From assembly GCA_028278125.1 (NCBI GenBank), contig JANQEY010000052.1, positions 1 to 30,817 of the forward strand: a DNA stretch of 30,817 bases, written 5' to 3'. The DNA comes from a bacterium. Its GTDB lineage: Bacteria > Electryoneota > Electryoneia > Electryoneales > Electryoneaceae. The translations under genes were made by a program, and so were the position numbers. How positions within the stretch are numbered: position 1 is the first letter of the stretch; each line of letters begins with the position of its first letter. The notes beneath the pieces are model-generated. The model ran no database searches and was not told where the DNA came from. It saw nothing but the letters and a program-made list of their open reading frames with translations. Below, one piece after another: positions 18,314 to 24,789 of the stretch.

Positions 18314-18802
18314 TGTTTCTTTTCCTTTTAAAAAATTATGCAGAGCTAAAGGTTTTTCGGATAGTTTTTTTTACGTGATTACCTTTTAAACATCTTAACA
18401 GATTTTTCTCCCTGATTTCAAGATTAATCGTTTTGATTCCATCAAAGTTTTCTATTTGATTCTTTCCATCTAGGCGAGGATTTCATTGCGTAATAATCAG
18501 ATTTAAGTGGACATATTTAATCTAATTCTTATGTATGATTTGTTAAGGGGCAAATGCAACTCAAACCACCTTCTCGTCCGGGAAAAATAAATAAGAATTA
18601 AAAATGATTGTGAGTACCCATTTATTCTTGTGCGACCTTTTAAGGAATATTGTCTAACCTTGTGATTTATTCTTCTCTGATCTTTTGAAATGGCATATAT
18701 TATCTTCCCGGACCGAGGGCGGTCCGGGCTACATTGTATCTACATTGGTTTTTGATAAAAGCCCGAATCTAACACATTATAAATAATATCTGGAGCTATC
18801 GA
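18314..18802. other. AT-rich intergenic region
   Basis: 489 bases upstream of two divergent genes. The part 18320-18700 is AT-rich with no credible reading frame. It ends with the second copy of the dispersed repeat. It should hold the promoters of both flanking genes, but no convincing motif was found. Confidence 0.6.
18707..18747. repeat. Dispersed palindromic repeat, copy 2
   Basis: An 8-bp perfect hairpin (cccggacc 18707-18714 with ggtccggg 18721-18728) is followed by a tail that matches the tail at 17318-17345, in the same orientation, with 25 of 28 bases identical. Confidence 0.75.
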
Positions 18803-19639
18803 ATGGGTAATCCCAGGGATTTTAAGGATCCGAAACAGCGGTTTCTATGCAAACGGGTGATGGAATGGATCAAGGAGAAGGACGCGACCATTCTTATCGC
18901 AGCCGGTGGACTGAGGGAAAAATACCTCTTTTCCCTGATGGGATTTAAGAATGTTACAATAACCAATATTGATACGGGAATAGATGTAGATAAATATGCC
19001 CCGTTTAAATGGGAACATGCCAATGTCGAAGACCTTCCATACGAAAATGAATCTTTCGATTATGTTGTAGCTCACGACGCTTTACATCACTGCCGCTCAC
19101 CCCATCGCGCCTTGCTGGAAATGTACCGAGTAGCAGCAAAAGGATTGTTTTACATAGAATCTTACGATTCCGTTTTTGTCCGGCTGATGGCAAAACTGGG
19201 CATTGGCCAGAATTATGAGACCGCGGCTGTTTATTATAACGAAGGCAAGCAGGGAGGTGTTGAAAACACACATATCCCGAACTTCATCTACCGCTGGCGT
19301 GAAAGGGAAGTTATAAAAACTATCCAGTCATACGCTCCATACCGGCAACATGAATTTGCTTTCAGGTTTAATCCCTACCTGTCCATGGGATTAGTCAGGA
19401 GAAAAAGAGGAAACATCATTAAAAAACTATTGAAGGGTGTGATAGGACAAAGCTACCTGGTTTTCGCGCGTCTTTTCCCCAGGTTCAGCAACCAGTTTGC
19501 TGTCTATGTGGGCAAACCCGATCTCGAACAGAATATTTACCCATGGATTAAGCTTGAAGGTAAAGAGTTGTTATTCAACATGGAATGGGGTAAAAAAAGA
19601 TTCCTGAAGAAGATATATAAACGAAAAGAAGACCTGTAG
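18803..19639 (+). CDS. SAM-dependent methyltransferase (class I, Methyltransf_11-like)
   Basis: 278 residues, cytoplasmic. A Rossmann-type core covers about 25-120. The SAM-binding motif I region is ILIAAGGLREKYLF (30-43), unusual because the D/E-x-G-x-G form is replaced by AAGG. An acidic residue follows strand 2 in ITNID (53-57). VEDLPYENESFDYVVAHDALHH (75-96) gives the motif II/III region typical of the Methyltransf_11 family, with paired His at its end. The C-terminal half (125-278) is rich in Arg, Lys and aromatic residues and is not recognised; it may bind the acceptor. The gene stands alone between a repeat and a tRNA on the other strand. The substrate is unknown; small-molecule or surface-glycan methylation is possible. 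Confidence 0.8.
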   Translation: MGNPRDFKDPKQRFLCKRVMEWIKEKDATILIAAGGLREKYLFSLMGFKNVTITNIDTGIDVDKYAPFKWEHANVEDLPYENESFDYVVAHDALHHCRSPHRALLEMYRVAAKGLFYIESYDSVFVRLMAKLGIGQNYETAAVYYNEGKQGGVENTHIPNFIYRWREREVIKTIQSYAPYRQHEFAFRFNPYLSMGLVRRKRGNIIKKLLKGVIGQSYLVFARLFPRFSNQFAVYVGKPDLEQNIYPWIKLEGKELLFNMEWGKKRFLKKIYKRKEDL

Positions 19640-19659
19640 TTTTCCTCAATCTAATCTTG

Positions 19660-19747
19660 CGGAGAGGGTGGGATTCGAACCCACGATACGGGGTCACCGT
19701 ATGCACGCTTTCGAGGCGTGTGCCTTCAACCACTCGGCCACCTCTCC
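19660..19747 (-). tRNA. tRNA-Ser(CGA)
   Basis: 88 bases on the - strand. The acceptor stem GGAGAGG pairs with CCTCTCC, with discriminator G. The anticodon stem is CACGC/GCGTG and its loop CTCGAAA gives anticodon CGA (complement at 19711-19713), reading UCG. The long variable arm (CATACGGTGACCCCGTAT) is the class II form expected for serine. The T arm contains GGTTCGAATCC. The CCA end is not encoded. Confidence 0.96.
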
Positions 19748-19999
19748 AGAACCGGCACAATATAGCAAACATATATTCAGGCAGCAAAATAAATATTTAA
19801 CTCCGGGAAACGTAAGAATATTTAGAAAGAATTAAGAAGGTAAGAATTTCATTTCTCAATTAAATTCTGCTTAAAAGCTCAGATTTCTTTCATATATTAC
19901 CACGACATGGCTTGAATATTATCATCGAGGGATAGTATTTGAACCTGTACACAAAAATTCTCCCTGATAATAATATCTCCGAAGTTTCCCGGGAATAAC

Positions 20000-21217
20000 A
20001 TGAACATAGAGTTTCATGAATTATTTGGACTTGGACTGGCGATAGTTCTTGGCGTACTGGCCGGGAAGCTGACCCACCGAATCGGTGTTCCCAGGGTAAC
20101 AGGTTACATGATAATGGGAATGCTGATTGGCCCACATGTAACCGGATTAATTCCCGTTGAGATAGCGGACAACTTGTATGTCATAAACGATATTGCCCTG
20201 GGTTTGATACTGTTCGCGATCGGAAATGAATTTGAATGGTCTCACATCCGCCGCATCGGATTAAAAAGCCTTATCAGGCTGGCATTATTCGAGACTATCG
20301 CGGTGATGGTTCTTGTAAGTGTCGGATTTTTTGTTCTCGGGTATGATCTCGTCCTTTGTCTTTTAATCGGAACAATCGCGGTTGCCACTGCACCCGGCGC
20401 TACCCTGCTGGTGACACGTGAATATAATTCCAAGGGACCGTTGTCAGACAGGTTGCTGGCATTGGTAGCGATTAATAATATTTTCGCACTGGTTGCCTTC
20501 AGGGTAGTGTACGCGGTGATGCATCTGCAGAACGGGCAGGATTTACTCACAGCGATCCTGGCGCCTGTTTATGAAGTTGTAGTCTCAATTGTCCTCGGTT
20601 TTTTCCTTGGTAAAATCCTCTCGATCTGGGAGCAACACCTGGATGAATTGTCGGAATTACTCCTGGCGATTATCGGTATTATTCTTGTTGGGACAGGTTT
20701 TGCCATGATGCTGCATCTTTCACCGATGATTGTGTCAATGGTGGCTGGCGCGACAATAGCGAACAGTTCATACGTACACCGTTTGATATACATTGAACAA
20801 CGCCAGCTCGAACAACCGATATATATAGCCTTCTTTGTCCTGGCGGGAATCTCGCTTCACCTCGATACCTTAATGGTTATGGGTGCGGCAGGTTTTGTTT
20901 ACCTGTTTGCGCGTAATTTCGGAAAAATAGCCGGTATCTGGCTGGCAGGGCGCAGTGGAGGATTACCGCCCCAGATTGGCAAATATTTCGGGATGACACT
21001 CCTCTGCCAGGCTGGGGTAGCGATTGGTCTCTCATACGAAGTCCTGAGGGATTATCCTGAGGTAGGACGGTTGATTTCCACTATTGTTCTATCGACAGTT
21101 ATTATTAACGAAACAATTGGTCCCTATCTCGTTCGAGTTGGATTGTCACTGGCAAAAGAGATTCCTGGCAGTAAATTGAAACAGAAAGCGGAGTATTCTG
21201 CTTCGAAACAAACATGA
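20000..21217 (+). CDS. CPA2-family cation:proton antiporter lacking the usual Asp at the ion site
   Basis: 405 residues with about 11-12 hydrophobic segments. An N-terminal GLAIVLG helix and a THRIGVPRVTGYMIMGMLIGP segment are typical of the Kef/NapA group, as are ATAPGATLLVTREY in the fifth-helix region and IYIAFFVLAGISLHLD near 273-290. In this family the core helix usually reads ALDD or a related N-D/D-D pair that binds the ion; here the matching position reads AINN (157-160), encoded AAT AAT. The RCK/TrkA nucleotide-binding domains of Kef proteins are absent. The next gene, 25 bases downstream, encodes a membrane-bound EIIA-like protein and is probably cotranscribed and regulatory. Function is K+ or Na+ exchange by family, but the site change makes ordinary proton coupling doubtful. 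Confidence 0.86.
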   Translation: MNIEFHELFGLGLAIVLGVLAGKLTHRIGVPRVTGYMIMGMLIGPHVTGLIPVEIADNLYVINDIALGLILFAIGNEFEWSHIRRIGLKSLIRLALFETIAVMVLVSVGFFVLGYDLVLCLLIGTIAVATAPGATLLVTREYNSKGPLSDRLLALVAINNIFALVAFRVVYAVMHLQNGQDLLTAILAPVYEVVVSIVLGFFLGKILSIWEQHLDELSELLLAIIGIILVGTGFAMMLHLSPMIVSMVAGATIANSSYVHRLIYIEQRQLEQPIYIAFFVLAGISLHLDTLMVMGAAGFVYLFARNFGKIAGIWLAGRSGGLPPQIGKYFGMTLLCQAGVAIGLSYEVLRDYPEVGRLISTIVLSTVIINETIGPYLVRVGLSLAKEIPGSKLKQKAEYSASKQT

Positions 21218-21242
21218 TTAACACCTTTGACAAGGATTTTTC

Positions 21243-21830
21243 ATGATTCTGCAGATAACATCAAAACCTGATCCGCTTATGATGCTGGTGGCTATCGTAG
21301 CGTCATTGGTGCTGATCACATTGATGATCTATCTCCAGAAACGTCGTTCTCGATTGCCGGTAAGTTCCTACCTTGTTGATGCCATGGTGGGTGGGCCGAA
21401 GATTTATAATATCAGAGCGAGGACACGTGAAGGCGCGATCAGGGAACTGGCCGCTCACGCTTCACGGATAGTACGGTGGCCGGACCAGGATACTATTCAA
21501 CAAGGCGTCAGTAAACGGGAAGAGGAGATGTCCACCGGCCTTGAAAATGGATTTGCCGTTCCCCATGGCAGGTTTATCAACATGGGAAGGTCGCTGGTGA
21601 TATACGCGCGATCGAAAAAGGGGATAGACTGGGATTGTATCGATGAAAAACCAGCTCACAATATATTTCTTCTCTTGACACCGGCAGAAGAAGAGGAAAT
21701 CCAGTTAAAAATGTTGTCCGAGGTAAGTCGAGTAGTACTTAATGAAGGCTGCCGGACAGCAATCAATTACGCGGTTGACTGCCGTGAAGTAAATCGCAGT
21801 ATCTTAGAGGCATTATCGAGGAAGAAATAA
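21243..21830 (+). CDS. Membrane-anchored PTS EIIA (type 2 / PtsN-like) protein
   Basis: 195 residues. One membrane segment (11-31) is followed by QKRRSR, which places the rest in the cytoplasm. Residues 45-195 form an EIIA domain of the fructose/nitrogen-PTS type: the R.R..AI.EL start, the E..STGLENGFAVPHGR motif with the phosphorylatable H108, and the late F.LL.P helix-strand pattern. AAGGA precedes the ATG. No EI, HPr or transporter subunit is nearby. EIIA(Ntr) proteins control K+ transporters in other bacteria, and EIIA-like domains occur beside or fused to CPA2 antiporters. The linkage to the antiporter gene 25 bases upstream therefore suggests phosphorylation-dependent control of that transporter. 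Confidence 0.88.
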   Translation: MILQITSKPDPLMMLVAIVASLVLITLMIYLQKRRSRLPVSSYLVDAMVGGPKIYNIRARTREGAIRELAAHASRIVRWPDQDTIQQGVSKREEEMSTGLENGFAVPHGRFINMGRSLVIYARSKKGIDWDCIDEKPAHNIFLLLTPAEEEEIQLKMLSEVSRVVLNEGCRTAINYAVDCREVNRSILEALSRKK

Positions 21831-21869
21831 TTGCCAGGTATCGCAGATATCTGATAATTTCTCTTCGGT

Positions 21870-21898
21870 GTCGTCCCGAAGTGTCGGGATCCAGTGTC
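21870..21898. repeat. Palindromic repeat of the tcccg...cggga type, copy A
   Basis: tcccga and tcggga form a hairpin, followed by tccagtgtc. It shares the end gggatccagtgtc with the copy at 22753-22784, in the same orientation, so recR lies between two direct copies. Confidence 0.7.
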
Positions 21899-21980
21899 GT
21901 TAATTTTTATAGCTCAGGAATTTTAAAGATCAGGACTAAGTAAATACTGACAAATACTATTTGTATATAAAGGAGCAATC

Positions 21981-22586
21981 GTGGCAGCGTCCTTACCACC
22001 GGCAGTAATAGAATTACAGAAAGAATTATCCCGTCTCCCCAGTATCGGGAAAAAATCCGCCCTCCGTATGGCTCTGTACCTCCTCAAAGCTGACAGGAGC
22101 GATGTTGAGAACCTGGCGCGGGCGGTTATTAATGTTAAGGACAAGGTAAAAATATGCTCGATCTGCGGGTTTCTTTCGGATGTTGATCCATGTCCGATCT
22201 GCACGGACGTCAAACGGCAGGGAAATATTATCTGCGTCGTGGAAGCGCCGGGTGATATTATCGCCCTGGAAAAGGGAAATATTTTCCACGGTAAATACCA
22301 TGTTCTTGGAGGTGTTTTAGCGCCGCTTGATGGTGTTGGTCCTGATGACCTAAGGATCAAGGAACTGAAGGCGCGAATTGAAAAAGAAGAGATAGAAGAG
22401 ATAATAGTAGCGACAAATCCCACACCTGAGGGTGAACAGACAGCCTTTTTCCTCTCGCGAATGTTAAAGGATATGGATGTTAAGGTTACCCGAATAGCAC
22501 GCGGTATACCAGTTGGCGCCGACCTTGAAAACGCTGACGACCTGACTTTAACAAGAGCGCTCGAGGGGAGGATTTCGCTGGACTAG
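21981..22586 (+). CDS. recR: Recombination mediator RecR
   Basis: 201 residues, the standard RecR length. Start is GTG, preceded by AAAGGAG at a good distance. An N-terminal helix-hairpin-helix contains LPSIGKKSALR (19-29). A zinc finger uses C59, C62, C71 and C74 (CSIC..CPIC). The Toprim domain runs from about 82 to 180 with VVEAPGD and the ATNPTPEGE motif (144-152). RecR acts with RecF/RecO to load RecA at gapped or stalled DNA. In many bacteria it follows dnaX and ybaB; here it stands alone among palindromic repeats. All key residues are present. Confidence 0.97.
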   Translation: MAASLPPAVIELQKELSRLPSIGKKSALRMALYLLKADRSDVENLARAVINVKDKVKICSICGFLSDVDPCPICTDVKRQGNIICVVEAPGDIIALEKGNIFHGKYHVLGGVLAPLDGVGPDDLRIKELKARIEKEEIEEIIVATNPTPEGEQTAFFLSRMLKDMDVKVTRIARGIPVGADLENADDLTLTRALEGRISLD

Positions 22587-22627
22587 ATAATATAAAAAAT
22601 CATGCTTCAGACGAAGCGATCATTATA

Positions 22628-22712
22628 TCGTTGCGTGGAAGCGCAGCGACGAAGCAATCTCAAAATTCAATCTTTTGGAGGGGATGAGATTGCTTCGCTA
22701 CGCTCGCAACGA
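22628..22712. repeat. Hairpin repeat element after recR
   Basis: Arms tcgttgcg (22628-22635) plus gaagcaatctca (22651-22662) pair with tgagattgcttc (22685-22696) plus cgcaacga (22705-22712), with an imperfect middle. It resembles the GAGATTGCTTCG-type palindromic repeats found dispersed in many bacterial genomes. A 72-codon frame across it is not a gene. It could stabilise or end the recR transcript. Confidence 0.75.
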
Positions 22713-22752
22713 CACAATCAGTTGAAATTACCAAATCACTGGCACTTAAGGA

Positions 22753-22780
22753 GTCATCCCAGACTTGATCCGGGATCCAG
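22753..22780. repeat. Palindromic repeat, copy B (left of the beta-helix gene)
   Basis: 28 bases matching the reverse complement of 24375-24402 with two differences. It lies 36 bases before the start of the beta-helix gene and shares its end with the copy at 21870. Confidence 0.85.
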
Positions 22781-22816
22781 TGTCTTTATACAAGAACAGA
22801 AAAAAGGAATGATAGT

Positions 22817-24340
22817 GTGAGACATTTTAATTGTCGTCGTGTGATAATTATCGCCACCATCCTTTTCGTATTAACCAACCCATGCCTAAGTCAAATCCAT
22901 ATCGCCGGTGAAATCGAAGGTACATTGATTGATACAACCTATATCGCTGATGGTGATATTGTAGTCGGTGGTTCTCTAACCATTGAACCGGGCGCTGTTA
23001 TTCTTTTCGAAGAAGGTGTTCAGTTTGATGTGGATGGGCTTCTCGTGGCAGAAGGGACCGAAGAAGATACCATTTATTTTATACTAAACGAAGAAGCTGA
23101 ATACTGGGGGGGCATTGATTTTAATTTCTTTTCGCATTGGGATTGTTCGCTACAATACTGTCATATTTCTGGAAGCAATTCAAGCGGCATTTACAATGAT
23201 CGGGGTTATCCCAGTGTTCAGAATTGTCTAATAACTGGAAATTCAGTTAATGATCAAGAAATAGGATATGAACATGGGGGTGGTATTTTTTGGAAAGGCT
23301 ACAATACTGACACTATAATTGAATGTACTATCAGTAACAATAGTAACTGCGGAATATATGCTGATAGAAGCACGAGAATGACAGTAGAAAATTCGATAAT
23401 CTCTGACAATAGCGATGGTGGAATAGTAACCGATGCAAATGAAACGAACTTATCTCATTGTGTTATAAGTAATAATTACTCTGATGATAATGGTGGTGGT
23501 ATATACTCAATGGAAGGTGCACGTGTCTATTTAGATCACTGTCTCATTTACAATAATGATGCTGGAGAGTATGGCGGAGGTATCTATACTGAGCCAACAG
23601 CTTACGAACTCACTGTTAATAACTGTACTATAAGTAACAACACATCAATCTCCTGGGGAGGTGCCATATATTCTTTCAGTAATAATACTATAATCCGCAA
23701 TTCTATAATCAGTAACAACATTGGTGATCATGGAGCATGTTTAATCTTCAGCGACATTGATATCGAATTTAATGACTTTTTTAATAATGAGAATGGTGAT
23801 ATCTCGATGATCGAAATTGAAGATGAGGATTTAGGAATAATAAACCAAATAAATGAAAACGGTGATTCTTGTGATGTTTACTTTAATATATTCCAAGATC
23901 CATTGTTTGCAGATTCCGATAACGGAGACTATTCGTTACTAGCTGAATCACCTTGTATAGACGCGGGAAACCCCGAATCTGAATATGATCCGGATGGAAC
24001 AATTACAGATATGGGAGCTATTTATTTTGAACAGGAGAACAATATTAGACATAACAATTCCGTATTATTTCCCACAAAAATAAACCTTTCCACTTATCCC
24101 AATCCTTTCAATTCAACTGTTAATATCAGTTTTTCACTTTTTCAAGCAGAAAACATTGAACTCTCGGTATATAATATCTTAGGTAAAAAAATACTTTCAA
24201 GTTCCTGGCAACATTTGAATCCAGGACTTAATAGTTTATCGATAGATATGAACGAATTTCCTTCTGGAACATATCATGCGCATTTAAATCTTTTAAGGAG
24301 TAAAGTATCCACCACGACAAACTTGATTTTGCTCAAATGA
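22817..24340 (+). CDS. Secreted right-handed beta-helix protein with sorting signal
   Basis: 507 residues from GTG, preceded by AAGGA. A signal peptide covers about 1-25 (hydrophobic run, then CLSQ). A short beta segment with GGSLTIEPGAVILF (residues ~51-64) is the usual entry strand of bacterial beta-helix proteins. Residues 110-320 contain about eight rungs of the N-C-x-I-S-N-N / GGGIY type, as in polymorphic outer-membrane and pectate-lyase-like folds. FADSDNGDYSL and SPCIDAGNP follow, a pair usually seen at the end of such helices. The sorting domain begins near 425 with YPNPFNST (427-434). No DAW module is present and no catalytic site is visible. The gene is AT-rich and bracketed by inverted palindromic repeats, which fits a recently acquired or exchangeable surface protein. 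Confidence 0.86.
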   Translation: MRHFNCRRVIIIATILFVLTNPCLSQIHIAGEIEGTLIDTTYIADGDIVVGGSLTIEPGAVILFEEGVQFDVDGLLVAEGTEEDTIYFILNEEAEYWGGIDFNFFSHWDCSLQYCHISGSNSSGIYNDRGYPSVQNCLITGNSVNDQEIGYEHGGGIFWKGYNTDTIIECTISNNSNCGIYADRSTRMTVENSIISDNSDGGIVTDANETNLSHCVISNNYSDDNGGGIYSMEGARVYLDHCLIYNNDAGEYGGGIYTEPTAYELTVNNCTISNNTSISWGGAIYSFSNNTIIRNSIISNNIGDHGACLIFSDIDIEFNDFFNNENGDISMIEIEDEDLGIINQINENGDSCDVYFNIFQDPLFADSDNGDYSLLAESPCIDAGNPESEYDPDGTITDMGAIYFEQENNIRHNNSVLFPTKINLSTYPNPFNSTVNISFSLFQAENIELSVYNILGKKILSSSWQHLNPGLNSLSIDMNEFPSGTYHAHLNLLRSKVSTTTNLILLK

Positions 24341-24374
24341 TCAATCAGGATCAACATGACCTAGGATAACGACG

Positions 24375-24402
24375 CTGGATCCCGGACCAAGTCCGGGATG
24401 AC
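24375..24402. repeat. Palindromic repeat, copy C (right of the beta-helix gene)
   Basis: atcccggac and gtccgggat form a perfect 9-bp hairpin with loop caa. The element is the inverted partner of 22753-22780 (26 of 28 bases). It may also act as an end signal for the beta-helix gene. Confidence 0.88.
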
Positions 24403-24410
24403 ACCTATAA

Positions 24411-24518
24411 GAGTAGCCCGGATTGCACTTAGTTTGTGAATCCGGGAAAATTATTGGAAAGATCGCTAAAAAAAAATTCCCCGGATAACCGTCGTACGAC
24501 GGTCTATCCGGGCTACTC
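24411..24518. repeat. 108-base element with perfect 13-base inverted ends
   Basis: gagtagcccggat (24411-24423) is the exact reverse complement of 24506-24518. Inside is a long hairpin, cccggata / tatccggg around the perfect palindrome accgtcgtacgacggt (24488-24503). Size and ends resemble a miniature inverted-repeat element. Its outer sequence gtagcccgga resembles the two dispersed repeats near 17303 and 18707. Confidence 0.75.
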
Positions 24519-24675
24519 CTTGTATTGTTGATATTTAGTTGCAGCTATCCTTTGGTTTTTTGGGAGTTTTACATACCTCTCTTGAAGCAATTTTGTGACC
24601 TGGAACAAACTGTTTTCTAATATTCATAATAAATTATTCACTTGATTTTACTATAAGGTTAAACACCACTAACAT

Positions 24676-24708
24676 TTTGGAAAGCTTGATATTAATATGT
24701 AACTTTGC
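24676..24708 (+). promoter_or_regulatory. Candidate Bacteroidetes-type promoter of nifJ
   Basis: TTTG at 24676-24679, a 20-base spacer and TAACTTTGC at 24700-24708 match the TTTG / N19-21 / TAnnTTTG pattern. Transcription would start near 24715, about 75 bases before the ATG. Confidence 0.5.
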
Positions 24709-24789
24709 GATATTATTCACTCTTCAAAGCGAACATAAAATTTTGGATTTTAAAGTAGTTAAATATACTTAAGGATAGGGAGTTAAGTG

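Larger units (their letters stand above)
24341..24789. other. Intergenic region with repeats and candidate nifJ promoter
   Basis: 449 bases. Contents in order: palindromic repeat copy C (24375-24402), a 108-base element with 13-base inverted ends (24411-24518), AT-rich unassigned sequence, and a candidate promoter (24676-24708). No coding frame is credible. Confidence 0.7.

Noticed and set aside
21923..22423. 166-codon frame on the - strand over recR
   Set aside because: Antisense shadow of a complete, conserved recR.
22602..22820. 72-codon reading frame after recR
   Set aside because: It is made of palindromic repeat sequence and overlaps two repeat elements; no protein-like composition.
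21831..24520. CRISPR array
   Set aside because: The repeats here are palindromic, irregularly spaced and separated by whole genes; there is no regular repeat-spacer structure and no cas gene.
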